DNA of 64,000 nt from Fragum whitleyi (taxonomy: Eukaryota; Mollusca; Bivalvia; Cardiida; Cardiidae): positions 31,042,614 to 31,106,613 of the forward strand of contig OX411547.1 of NCBI GenBank assembly GCA_948146395.1. Direction: 5' to 3'. Every line of letters starts with the position of its first letter. Positions within the stretch are counted from its first letter, which is position 1. Below the pieces are notes generated by a model. It worked only from the letters and a program-made list of their open reading frames with translations. It did not search any database and had not been told where the DNA came from. Below, piece by piece: positions 1 to 9,740 of the stretch. A program made the position numbers and the translations under genes.

Positions 1-282
1 AGGATATTGAAAACTTACACTTAGGGATGAATAGCGATTATGAAGGCAGTTACCCTCTTGTTAAGCTTGAATTGGCTAAAGGGATAGGTTTATCTGGAAG
101 TGATGAGTCTTCAAAGTAAAGCAAATTCATTTGTTTGGAAGGTTTCCATATGTAACCATCAATGATTGTTTTAAATTTTTGATTCCCACTATAGAGATTT
201 TCTCAAAACGCCACAATTTTCATTCCAATTGTTAATATTCAGTCCTGTCTTCAATTCGGGCCTTTCAGGCCTTTGATTGAGT
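1..282. repeat. Dispersed ~280 bp repeat, copy A
   Basis: Nearly identical to 30997-31277 in the same orientation, with only scattered substitutions and one small indel. No coding potential, terminal inverted repeats or tRNA-like head are visible. Both copies end near the palindromic GGCCTTTCAGGCC-type motif. It is truncated by the window edge, so its true length is unknown. It may be a dispersed element or an intragenic duplication. Confidence 0.75.
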
Positions 283-1340
283 AATTGTCCTTTGTTGTTT
301 TTGCCCTTACATTCTTGTCCAGAACATATCCCCTAAATTATGTGTGCTAGCAATTTCAAACTTTGTACACTTATAGATCTCATTGAGGAGAAGTGTCATG
401 TTCAAGATCCATAACTCTGCCACACCCACTTTTTGAGTTATTGCCCTTTGTTGTTTTTAGCCTTACATTTTTGTCCGAATCATATCTCCTAAACCATAAG
501 TGCTAGTAACTTCAAACTTTGTACACTGATAGATCTTATCGAGGACAAGTGTCTTGTACAAAAACTGTTACTCTGCCATGTCCACTTTATGAGATATTGC
601 CCTTTGTTCTTTTCAGTCTTACATTCTTGTCCGGATCATATCTCCTAAACTATAAGTGCTAGCAACTTTAAACTTTGTACAAGTGTAGATCTCATTGAGG
701 ACAAGTGTCATGTACATGAACTGTTACTCTGCCACACCCACTTTTTGAGTTATTGCCCTTTGTTGTTTTTACATTTACATTTTTGTCTGGAACATATCTT
801 CTAACACATAAGTGCTAGAAACTTCAAACTTGCTACACTTATAGATATCATTGAGGACAAGTGTCATGTACAAGAACTGTCACTCTGCCATGTCCACTTT
901 TTGAGTTATTGCCCTTTGTTGTTTCTATCCTTACATTTTTGTCCCGTACTTATCTCCTAAACTATAAGCCCTAGCAACTTCAAATTTTGTACACTTGTAG
1001 ATCTCATTGAGAAGAAGTGTAATGCACAAGAACTGTTACTCTGCCACATCCACTTTTTTAGTTATTGTCCGTTGTTATTTTTTATCTTGACATTTTTGTC
1101 CGGACCTTATCTCCTGAGCCATCAGTGCTAGCAACTTCAAACTTGGTACACTTATAGATCTCATTGAGGACAAGTGGCATGTACAAGAATCATTCTTCTC
1201 CGCCCACTTTTGGAGTTTTTGCCATTGGTTGTTTTTACTCTTATATTTTTGTTTGGGACATTTTGTTCAAAACCTAAAGTGCTAGCAACTTCAAATTTTG
1301 TATACAGTTATAGATCTAGTAAGTAGGAGATATATTATAA
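283..1340. repeat. Tandem array of a ~156 bp satellite-like core
   Basis: Seven copies are spaced almost exactly 156 bp apart, counted on the recurring ATTGCCCTTTGTTG motif at about 283, 440, 596, 752, 908, 1064 and 1218. Each unit also carries TTGTCCGGA-like, CATATCTCCTAAA and AACTTCAAACTTTGTACA-like blocks. The same core at the same period sits inside elements at 7466-8646, 31730-33453 and 59037-59579, but here no element termini are visible, so this is an orphan core or one whose ends are lost. No gene. Confidence 0.85.
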
Positions 1341-1350
1341 GAAAGGATTT

Positions 1351-2692
1351 TTAGCTCACCTGAGCACGAAGTGCTCAAGGGAGCTATTGTGATCGATCGT
1401 TGTCCGGCGTCCGTCTGTCCATCTGTCCGTCTGTCCGTCTGTCCGTCACGGCGTCAACTTTTTCTTTAAACAACATCTCCTCCTAAACTTATGGGTCAAA
1501 ATCAACCAAACTTGGCAGAAATATACCTTGGGTGGTCCCTTATGAAAATTGCTCAAATGGAAAGGATCCGTGCCATATCACGGGAAAAGGGGCCTTAATG
1601 ACAAATTTCTTGTTTTCACTCTAGAAGCCACAAATATGGTCCAATCTTCATGAAACTTGGTCAGAATGTTTGTTAGGTCATGAGGATGAAGTCTATTGAA
1701 AATGGGAAGGATCCGTGCCATTTCACAGAAAAAGCCGCCTTAATGACAATTTTGTCAACAATATCTTTAAACGACATCTCCTCCTAAACTTATGGGTTAA
1801 AATCAACCAAACTTGGCAGAAATATTGCTTGGGTGGTCCCTTATGAAAATTGCTCAAATGGAAAGGATCCGTGTCATATCACGGGAAAAGGGGCCTTAAT
1901 GACAAATTTCTTGTTTTCACTCTAGAATCCACAAATACGGTCCAATCTTCATGAAACTTGGTCAGAATGTTTGTTAGGTCATGAGGATGAAGTCTATTGA
2001 AAATGGGAAGGATCCGTCCAATTTCACAGAAAAAGCCGCCTTAATGACAATTTTGTCAAAAATATCTTTAAAAGACATCTCCTCCTAAACTTATGGGTTA
2101 AAATCAACCAAACTTGGCAGAAATATTCCTTGGGTGGTCCCTTATGAAAATTGCTCAAATGGAAAGGATCCGTGCCATATCACAGGAAAAGGGGCCTTAA
2201 TGACAAATTTCTTGTTTTCACTCTAGAAGCAACAAATATGGTCCAATCTTCATGAAACTTGGTCAGAATGTTTGTTAGGTCATGAGGATGGAGTCTATTG
2301 AAAATCGGAAGGATCGGTGCCATATCACAGGAAAAGGCGTCTTAATGACAATTTTTTTGTTTACTCTCTAGAAGCCAAAAATATGGTCCAATCATCATGA
2401 AACTTTGTCAGAATGATTGTTATGTCATGAGGATGAACTCATTTGAAAATGGGAAGTATATGTGCCATATCACGGGAAAAGGGGCCTTAATTACAATTTT
2501 CTCGTAAGAGCTCCAAACACCACAAATGTAGTCCAATCTTCTTGAAACTTGATCAAAATGTTTGCCAGGTCACAAGAATGAACTCTGTTGAAAATGGGAA
2601 GGTTCATGCCATATCATAGGAAATGGAGCCTCAATGATAATTTACTTGAAATATCAGGTGAGCGATTTAGGGCCCTCAGGGTCCTCTTGTTT
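1351..2692 (+). mobile_element. Helentron/HINE-like non-autonomous element, AGCTCACCTGA family
   Basis: It begins TT-AGCTCACCTGAGCACGAAG. The 5' end can fold on itself (GAGCAC-GAA-GTGCTC). It is followed by a CGTC/TGTC-rich tract. The core is a ~300 bp tandem repeat (CTCTAGAA at about 1619, 1920 and 2221, plus a half unit near 2366). The 3' end has the inverted terminal motif TCAGGTGAGC at 2653, a hairpin (GGGCCCTCAGGGTCCT region) and CTCTTGTTTG. Subterminal inverse motif plus terminal hairpin plus TT insertion fits Helentron-associated elements; this is inference because no Rep-helicase is present. Related copies: 29531-30815 and 36618-38329. Confidence 0.65.
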
Positions 2693-3039
2693 GTTATCCG
2701 GTGGGGGACTCCTGTATTGCATCGCAATACGACATGCACTTGTTATCATTTATATTGCAAGTATTAAATCAATTCAGTTTTATCTTCAATAAAAGAATTT
2801 GAAGCTCTCAAAGCAAACTTTCGATTCTATATTTCTCAAGGAAGCATCCAGTTCGTAAAATTCATTTCAAAACAAATACACATGTAAGCCTATGTAAATC
2901 CTCTCAAGAAAAATACTCAGGAAAACATTGTAGAAAGTGAAAAATATGCTTATAACAAGCAATTGTGTATTCCATGTGTACATGTGAAGCTATTCATATC
3001 ACAGACATGATAAGTCCTATGTCTTATATATAAAAGCTG

Positions 3040-5075
3040 TAGCTTGTCTGCCTAAACAATCATTTCCCACAAAATGTGATGAAATGTGTCCTTAAGACTA
3101 TAATGTTTGATATTGAGTACATGAGTTGAAACATACTTATCTCACAGAAATATGTTCCATATCTTAATATGGTATGTCAGTTATGAATTTATGGACATAT
3201 TCTAGATAAACCTTGTCTGTCATTTTAATCATGTGATAGAAATGTGATGTACTTTGTCATTATACACTATATTATGGAATTATTTACTGTAGGGGTACCT
3301 TGTCTTTCAAGCCATCATATAGCAGAAATGCCATATTTGATTTCTTATGTACAGAAAAGTATGAATCTGTGTATTCTAGGTTTTCTTATGTGTCAAGCCA
3401 ACCACCTCCCAGAAATGTGATTCACTTTGTCTTTTAAACTGTTAATTCCAGGTGTACTTTTAAGTCAATCCTCTCAAACAAGTGTGACATTTCTTGTCAT
3501 TACAGACTGTTTTATGAAACTGTATATTCCAGGTGTACTTTGTCAGGCCAATCCTCTCCCAGATATGTGACATTCCTTGTCATTACATACTATTTTATGA
3601 AACTGTATATTCAAGGTGTACTTATTCAGGCCAATCCTTTCCCAGATATGTTGTGTTCCTTGTCATTGCATACTGTTTTATGAAACTGTATATTCCAGGT
3701 GTACTTTGTCTGTGACTGTTTTATAAAACTGTATATTCCAGGTACACTTTGTCAGGCCAATCCTCTCCCAGATATGTGACATTCCTTGTCATTACATACT
3801 ATTTTATGAAACTGTATATTCAAGGTGTACTTATTCAGGCCAATCCTTTCCCAGATATGTTGTGTTCCTTGTCATTGCATAGTGTTTTATGAAACTGTAT
3901 ATTCCAGGTGTACTTTTTTCAGGCCAATCCTCTCTCAGATATATGACATGCCTTGTCATTACATACTGTTTGATGAATTGTATATTCCAGGTGTACTTTG
4001 TAAGGCCAATCCTTTCCAAGAAATGTGATATTCCTTGTCATTACAAACTGTTTTATGAACTGTATATTCCGGGTGTACTTTGACAGGCCAATCCTCTCCA
4101 AGATATGTGATGTTCCTTGTAATTACATACTGTTTTATGAACTGTATATATCAGGTGTACTTTGTCTGGCCAATCCTGTCCTGGAAGTGTGATGTTTCTT
4201 GTCATTACAGACTGTTTAATGCAACTTTTTATTCCAGGTGTTCTTTGTCTGGCCAATCCTATACCAGAAATGTGATGTTCCTTGTCATTACAGACTGTTT
4301 AATGCAACTGCTTATCTGAGTTGTACTTTGTCTGGCCAATCCTCTCCCGGAAATGTGATGTTCCTTGTCATTACAGAATGTTTAATGCAACTGTTTATTC
4401 CAGGTGTTCTTTGTCTGGCCAATCCTGTCCCAGATATGTGATGTTCCTTGTCATTACAGACTGTTGTATGCAACTGCATATTCAAGGTGTACTTTGTCTG
4501 GCCAATCCTCTCCCGGAAATGTGATGTTCCTTGTCATTACAGAATGTTTTATGCAACTGTTTATTCCAGGTGTACTTTGACAGGCCAATCCTCTCCTAGA
4601 TATGTGATGTTCCTTGTAATTACATACTGTTTTATGAACTGTATATATCAGGTGTACTTTGTCTGGCCAATCCTGTCCCAGATATGTGATGTTCGTTGTC
4701 ATTACATACTGTTTTATGAACTGTATATATCAGGTGTACTTTGTCTGGCCAATCCTGTCCAAGATATGTGACGTTTCTTGTCATTACAGACTGTTTTATG
4801 CAACTGCTTATTCGAGGTGTACTTTGTCTAGCCAATCCTGTCCTGGAAATGTGATGTTTCTTGTCATTACAGACTGTTTTGTGCAACTGTTTATTCCTGG
4901 TGTACTTTGCCAAGCCAATCATCTCACAAAAATGTGATGCTTCACTTTCTTTGAGTGTAATGTGATCTGTAATTATATATTTTAGGTGTACCTTGTCTGT
5001 CAAGCCAATCATCTCACAAAAATGTGATGCTTCACTTTCTTTGAGTGTAATGTGATCTGTAATTATATATTTTAG
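3040..5075 (+). repeat. Exon-derived minisatellite: tandem copies of the E1 splice acceptor and exon start
   Basis: About 24 units run directly into exon E1. The core (3450-4898) has 83 bp (some 81-82 bp) spacing, one shortened unit at 3697-3740, and AG|GTGTAC-type junctions at 3531, 3614, 3697, 3823, 3906, 3989, 4153, 4402, 4485, 4568, 4650, 4732 and others. Two units next to the exon (junctions 4984 and 5074) are 86-90 bp and almost identical to each other. Units before 3450 are increasingly degenerate. Each unit corresponds to the end of the intron plus about the first 75 nt of E1, and many still encode the CDVPC peptide of E1 in one frame. The 83 bp period is not a multiple of three, so the array cannot be read through as protein and lies in the intron. 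Short reading frames here are repeat artefacts. Confidence 0.9.
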
Positions 5076-5191
5076 GTGTACCTTGTCTGTCAAGCCAATC
5101 ATCTCCCAGAAATGTGATGTTCCATGTCCTATAGACTGTAATGTAACAGATTGGTCTGACTGGTCAGCATGTGATGCTGAATGTTGGGAAG
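5076..5191 (+). CDS. THSD7A-like: THSD7-like gene, exon E1 (internal): TSP1 repeat start
   Basis: Acceptor TATATTTTAG ends at 5075; donor GAAG|GTATTG follows 5191. The exon enters in phase 2 and leaves in phase 1. It encodes a peptide with KCDVPCPIDC followed by TDWSDWSACDAEC, the inter-domain CxVPCPxDC linker and WxxWxxC core of a TSP1 domain as used throughout THSD7 proteins. Both tryptophans fit the C-mannosylation pattern. The upstream intron holds a minisatellite derived from this exon's own start, so many acceptor-like copies precede the true one; I chose 5075 because it is the last before the intact TSP1 reading frame. An internal AG at 5109-5110 is a possible alternative acceptor. The preceding exon is outside the window. 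Confidence 0.85.
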
Positions 5192-5203
5192 GTATTGTGT
5201 TTC

Positions 5204-5490
5204 CTCTTATAATAGTGCCCTCCCTAATTGTAGCACCCCTACAATTTTAACTAAGAATAACCCACTTCAAATGCCTAAATTTAAAGAACCTGTTGAGAGT
5301 TCTTCTCTAATTTGATGTGAATTTCCTCTAAACAATCATTTATATGATTGTTTAGAGGTAATTTACCTTAAAGTAAACGGAAAAGGGCCTAAAAGAAAAG
5401 TTAAATGATTTTTTTAATCAGAAAATGCATGCTAAATAAAAACTCCCTAACCATGTTTTGTATAGCTCCTGGGAGCATTTATCAGGAGAT
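5204..5490. mobile_element. Palindrome-centred MITE-like repeat (AAACAATCATTT family), copy 1
   Basis: Contains a near-perfect central palindrome at about 5329-5362 (CCTCTAAACAATCAT paired with ATGATTGTTTAGAGG) inside a roughly symmetric element. One end is rich in GTAGCACCCCTAC-like sequence, the other in CTCCTGGGAGCATTTATC. Related copies: 11258-11530 (reverse orientation) and 35429-35735. Foldback type with no coding capacity. It lies in the E1-E2 intron just after the E1 donor. The remainder of that intron to 6037 (about 5491-6037) is AT-rich with nothing recognised. Confidence 0.6.
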
Positions 5491-6052
5491 ATACGGCATG
5501 TCTCTAAGATGAAGTTCTTTACTTTTATCAGCCATAAAAAGGTGAATAATTGATTATTACAAGCATGTAATCTAAGTTATTTTAGGATTTAAAGCATCAA
5601 AAAGCAAAACAAGATGACAAATTTGCATCCCTGTCAATTAACAACTCAAGTCTAAAAAAGAAAAGGTGAAGCGGCATGAGTAGTTTTCATCAGAAAATTC
5701 AATCAAGTTAGAATAAATAGACTGATATTAAGTACTCTTTTTGTTCTAAAAAGAAAATTTATACCTTGATGTTGAAAGTATTGACAAAATCATGCCTGTA
5801 ATTTACCATTCAAATATTTCTTTATCAAATGATTACAAATCACAATTAGAGCATAAGCAGAAAAATACTTTACATAATTATGTTCTTTTTCTTCTATAAT
5901 GATAAAGAGAAATACTAAATGATTAATTGATTATTGATATTTTGTTAATGATTTGTAAATAAAATCACTGCCTCTTTGGTTAGAAATATATGTTCATAAT
6001 TATCTTCATTAAGGTTAAAGAAAAAATTTAACAGAGGATTAAATAACTTTGA

Positions 6053-6335
6053 AGCCGCGGCAATAGCGCAGTTGGTAGCGCGCCGGACTTCTAATCCAGG
6101 GGTCTATATTCGCACAGGTTCGATCCCCGGCCGCGGCACTTATCCTTTCCGACATTTGTCTTCCACCAATGGGTAGATAATCGTAAACCTATGTGGAATA
6201 GCAACTGGAGGCTAGGAAAGGGATGTGGTGGTAGTATTGGTGTGAGAAATACCAGGAAGCCATCGTTAGGTGCTCCAGTCTTCGCGATATAACTGTAAGA
6301 TTGTTGAAAGCGACGTAAAACCCCAATTCAATTCA
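6053..6335 (+). mobile_element. tRNA-derived SINE (Arg-TCT-like head) with 15-bp target duplication
   Basis: A tRNA-like head starts at 6054 (GCCGCGG acceptor arm, box A GTTGGTAGCGCGCC, anticodon-loop CTTCTAA, box B GGTTCGATCCCCGG, closing GCCGCGGCA). A conserved body follows (ACCAATGGGTAGATAATCG, AGGTGCTCCAGTC) and a tail TTGAAAGCGACGTAAAACCC with CAATT repeats. ATTAAATAACTTTGA occurs at 6038-6052 and again at 6336-6350, a perfect target-site duplication. The extra bases between anticodon arm and T arm and a mismatch in the anticodon stem argue against a working tRNA gene. Same family: 50240-50523; related tail at 45329-45603 and 58339-58555. Confidence 0.9.
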
Positions 6336-6432
6336 ATTAAATAACTTTGAGACAACTTTACAACAAAAACAGAGGACAACTTACTTAATTCTTGAATTTC
6401 TATGTTTACATGTTTATTTTTTCTTTTAAAAG

Positions 6433-6645
6433 CCAAACAGACAGTTCCAATCAAGAAGCGATTTCGTTACATTGTCCAACATCCCAGCAATGGAGGAAAG
6501 CCGTGTCCTAACACCCTGACGGAGACTGACCAGTGTACCAACCTGACGTTCTGTGAGAGTTTTTATTGGGACATGGAACCTTGGAGTAGATGTTACCTCC
6601 CTTTACATAAAATACCTCAATGTGGTCAGGGACTCAGGGCTAGAA
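6433..6645 (+). CDS. THSD7A-like: THSD7-like gene, exon E2: end of one TSP1 domain and start of the next
   Basis: Acceptor TTTTAAAAG ends at 6432; donor AGAA|GTAAGG follows 6645. Phase 1 in and out, 71 codons' worth. It completes the E1 TSP1 domain (KKRFRYIVQHPSNGGKPCP and DQCTNLTFC are the typical Arg-rich strand and closing cysteines) and opens a second domain (YWDMEPWSRC, then CGQGLRARS). The W-x-x-W motif here is degenerate (only PWSRC), as in alternate TSP1 domains of THSD7. A decayed copy of this exon's 3' part lies downstream at 6988-7085. Confidence 0.9.
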
Positions 6646-6710
6646 GTAAGGAAAATATTTAAATGTATAGGCACTTACAACAATTTTGCTTACCCAACCT
6701 TGATATGTTT

Positions 6711-6953
6711 AACCCTTGTCATGCTGAATAAATTTTTGCTTAAAATTTTCATCAAAATCAAAGGGCAAAAAGTACTGAAAGTACCAACTGTAGGTCAATT
6801 TTTATTTGAAAAATTAAATCTATTCACAATTCTGGTTTGAAAGTCAGAAACAGGTGGTGTAGACTGACATCAGACTGCACATATGTGCAGGCTGATGTTT
6901 GTCTATAGCTCCTGCCAAAGCAGGAATATTCGGGGTTCAGCATGACAAGGGTT
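6711..6953 (+). mobile_element. MITE-like element with AACCCTTGTCATGCTGAA terminal inverted repeats, copy 1
   Basis: Begins AACCCTTGTCATGCTGAA and ends with the inverse TTCAGCATGACAAGGGTT. Internal blocks include ATCAAAATCAAAGGGC, CAGACTGCACATATGTGCAG (itself a palindrome) and CTCCTGCCAAAGCAGGA (a stem). Other copies: 13418-13661 (opposite orientation), 48466-48708, and a diverged one at about 9786-10115. Non-coding; it sits between E2 and the decayed E2 copy. Confidence 0.85.
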
Positions 6954-6987
6954 AATATCAATCATGAAATGAATGCCTATTTAGACA

Positions 6988-7085
6988 AACCTGACGTTCT
7001 GTGAGAGTTTCTACTGGGATATGGAGTAGATGTTACCTCCCCTTACATGTGGTCAGGGACTCAGGGCTAGAAATAAGGAAAGAAA
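6988..7085 (+). pseudogene. Decayed partial duplicate of exon E2
   Basis: Matches the last ~117 nt of E2 and its donor, including CCTGACGTTCTGTGAGAG, GTAGATGTTACCTCCC and GGTCAGGGACTCAGGGCTAG. It has lost 8 bp (removing the PW of the TSP1 motif) and a ~12 bp block. The donor GT has become AT (AGAAATAAGG), so this copy cannot be spliced like E2. The frame is disrupted. Confidence 0.85.
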
Positions 7086-7465
7086 TGTGACCTGTCCTAC
7101 AAAAAAGAACCATCTGGGAACTCCTTATGATAAATATTAATTTTGTAAAAGTTATATTTGTAAAAACATATTTCAAATGCTGTTACCATACTTATTCATT
7201 TAAGGGACTCCTAAGGCCTTTGGTTTATGTGCCAGGGCTCTTAGCTCTTATCTTGCTGAACTTGAAATTGGTTTCTCACAAATTGCCAATCTTTGGAATT
7301 TTTCAATCTGTCTACTCAAGGTTATCACAATAACTAAGAAAGCTTACGGTAGGACCAGGCTGCACATCTATGCAGCCTGGTCTTAGTCTAAGCTGTCTGT
7401 CTATGTATAGCAGAAATATGCAATAAGCAGCGAGTGAAATTTTAATGTAAATCTTAAAAACTTTT

Positions 7466-8646
7466 TATACGCCCGTCGAAGACGGGACGTATTATGGGAT
7501 CACCCGTGGCGTCCGGTTGTCCGGGCGTCCGGGCGTCCGGCGGCGTCCACTTCTTTGTCCGGAGCATAACTCTGTCACTTGAAGTCCGATTGACTTCAAA
7601 CTTGGCAATTATATTCTTCTCATCATTGCGGAGTGCAGTGCACAAGAACCATAACTCTACCTGGCCTATTTTTTGAGTTATTGCCCTTTGTTGTTTTTCA
7701 GACTTGAATCTTGTCCGGAGTATATCTCTTAAAGAATAATAGCTAGGATCATAAAACTTCATGGGTGTATAGACCTCACCAAGGGGGAGTGCAGTGCACA
7801 AGAACCATAACTCTACCTGGCCTATTTTTTGAGTTATTGCCCTTTGTTGTTTTTCATACAAGAATCTTGTCCGGAGTATATCTCTTAAAGTATAATAGCT
7901 AGGATCATGAAACTTCATGGGTGTATAGATCTCACCAAGGGGGAGTGCAGTGCACAAGAACCATAACTCTACCTGGCCTATTTTTTGAGTTATTGCCCTT
8001 TGTTGTTTTTCATACTAGAATATTGTCCGGAGTATATCTCTTAAAGTATAAAAGCTAGGATCATGAAACTTCATGGGTGTATAGATCTCACCAAGGGGGA
8101 GTGCAGTGCACAAGAACCATAACTCTACCTGGCCTATTTTTTGAGTTATTGCCCTTTGTTGTTTTTCAGAATTGAATCTTGTCCGGAGTATATCTGTAAA
8201 AGTATTATAGCTAGAATCATGAAACTTCATGGGTGTATAGATCTCACCAAGGGGAGGTGCAGTGCACAAGAACCATAACTCTACCTGGCCTATTTTTTGA
8301 GTTATAGCCCTTTGTTGTTTTTCAGACTTGAATCTTGTCCGGAGTATATCTCTACAAGTATAATAGCTAGGATCATGAAACTGCATGGGTGTATAGATCT
8401 AACCAAGGGGTAGTGCAGTGTACAATAACCATAATTCTACCTGGCCTATTTTTTGAGTTATTGCCCTTTGTCGTTTTTCAGACTTGAATCTTGTCCGGAG
8501 TATATCTGTAAAAGTATAATAGCTAGGATAATGAAACTACATGGGTGCAAAAAATATTCATTCAAAATAACCTCAGTTCTATTCAAACCCCCAGTTAATA
8601 CTAAGCAGTGTGACGGGCGTATCTTGTGACAATTTGGCACCTTGTT
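7466..8646 (+). mobile_element. Helentron/HINE-like element, ACGCCCGTC family, with six 156-bp core repeats
   Basis: The 5' end TATACGCCCGTCGAAGACGG folds as CGTC-GAA-GACG. A CGTCCGG-rich tract follows, then 156-bp tandem cores (TTGCCCTTTG at 7681, 7837, 7993, 8149, 8305, 8461). The inverse terminal motif GTGACGGGCGTAT is at 8610, followed by the 3' end CTTGTGACAATTTGGCACC-TTGTT. A second copy with only about two cores is at 59037-59579. Because 156 is a multiple of three, long antisense reading frames of 94-167 residues run through the repeats; they repeat the same peptide every 52 residues and are not genes. Confidence 0.75.
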
Positions 8647-9197
8647 CAAAACATAATTGGAACTCAAAAAAGCATTGATTTTTTTTAAAATAAAAGATGA
8701 TATGTTGCACCAGCTATTACAAAGCAGCTTTACTTTGTTCAAGATTTAAAAGTAGGTCAAGTTATTTCTAAGATGATATTTGATTCTTTAAGGATAAGTT
8801 CGTTTGCAAAAATATTGTAAGTGCATTTGAAAATATAAGAACTTACTTTTTTTTGCAATAACTGCTTTACTTGCCACAATGAGCATAGACATAGTGCTGG
8901 AATGTCTTTGGTTCCTATTAAATTATTTGTAGAGACTTTTAATCACTTTACTGTTCTATCACAGCATGAATTCTATTTTCCTGTAATTTCATACTGAAAT
9001 AAATAATGTGGATAAAGAAGAATTTGCTTGTAAAAAGCAATACCTCCTTTTACAACATCATTTACTGCAACATTGGATGGTTTCATGTCAAAGAGTACCA
9101 AATTTTTATTGTTGTCTGGCATCTTCTTCAAATTTGGACCAGTCTTCAATTTAAAAAAAAACAAGAAACAAAGGATTAATTTTTCAGCAAAAGGATG
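8647..9197. other. Intron sequence without recognised features
   Basis: AT-rich intron between the Helentron-like element and the repeat in front of E3. No coding stretch with TSP1 cysteines, no terminal inverted repeats and no tandem structure were seen on either strand. Confidence 0.5.
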
Positions 9198-9532
9198 TTG
9201 GTTATTTCAGATGTATCCTGTCGATTGGCTCAAATGTCATGAAACTTAGTAAGAATGTTTGTCTCCATGAAATCTCAGTCAAGTTTGAAATTTGGTTAAG
9301 TGGGATCAAAAATGGGGTCAAGGTGTCATATTTTAAAAAAACATTATGTGCATTCTAGGGCCACATTTTGGCTCAAATGTCTTGAAACTTGATCAGAATG
9401 TTTTTCCCTATCAAATCTTGGTCATGTTCAAAATTAGGTCAAGTGGATACAAAAATGGGGTCATGGGGTCAAACTTTAAAAAACCTTGTGTGTACTCTAG
9501 ACGTCACATTTTTGGCCAAAATGTCTTGAAAC
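9198..9532 (+). repeat. Duplicated E3 splice acceptor followed by a 307-bp repeat insert
   Basis: A 28-bp stretch at 9198-9225 (containing GGTTATTTCAGATGTATCC) is identical to 9533-9560, which spans the true E3 acceptor and its first 15 exon bases. Between them lie ~307 bp of tandem repeat resembling the cores of the AGCTCACCTGA elements (units starting near 9226, 9366 and 9515 with AAATGTC..TGAAACTT). Either an insertion with an unusually long target duplication or an exon-edge duplication later filled by repeat. Confidence 0.85.
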
Positions 9533-9545
9533 TTGGTTATTTCAG

Positions 9546-9740
9546 ATGTATCCTGTCGATCAGAGAACAGCACCATACAGCCCGTTGACATCTGTATAAA
9601 GCATATTGGTCCTATACCACCTGTATCACAGAAATGTTACAAGGCATGTGACGAGGAGTGCGTATTCGGTGAATGGTCCCAATGGAGTCGATGTATCAAC
9701 GGGTGCAATGGTAACAGATATCGGACTAGGAAACTCATTG
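9546..9740 (+). CDS. THSD7A-like: THSD7-like gene, exon E3: TSP1 closing segment and new TSP1 core
   Basis: Acceptor GGTTATTTCAG ends at 9545; donor CATTG|GTAATC follows 9740. Phase 1 in and out, 65 codons' worth. It encodes the end of the second domain (VSCRSENSTIQPVDIC, then QKCYKACDEEC, where CYxxCxxxC resembles the CxxPCxxDC linker) and a TSP1 core GEWSQWSRCINGC followed by the Arg-rich YRTRKL strand. The acceptor and exon start are duplicated 335 bp upstream (see the repeat at 9198). Confidence 0.92.

Noticed and set aside
5075..5076. Array of mutually exclusive alternative exons (Dscam-like) upstream of E1
   Set aside because: Units abut one another without intron between them and each is 83 bp, so they cannot be individually spliced cassettes with conserved phase. 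Most have lost the WxxWxxC half of the domain.
3533..5102. Cluster of 60-156 residue open frames on both strands, some containing CDVPC-like cysteine motifs
   Set aside because: They are translations of the 83-bp E1-derived minisatellite. The period is not a multiple of three, and frames end every two to three units. The cysteine motif is inherited from E1, not a separate protein.
6054..6138. Possible functional tRNA-Arg (TCT) gene
   Set aside because: The anticodon stem has a mismatch, extra bases separate the anticodon and T arms, and the sequence continues into a SINE body with a 15-bp target duplication.
7454..8386. Antisense frames of 167 and 123 residues with internal repeats
   Set aside because: The 156-bp core has a period of 52 codons, so a frame without stops in one unit stays open through all units. 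The peptide simply repeats and has no known domain.
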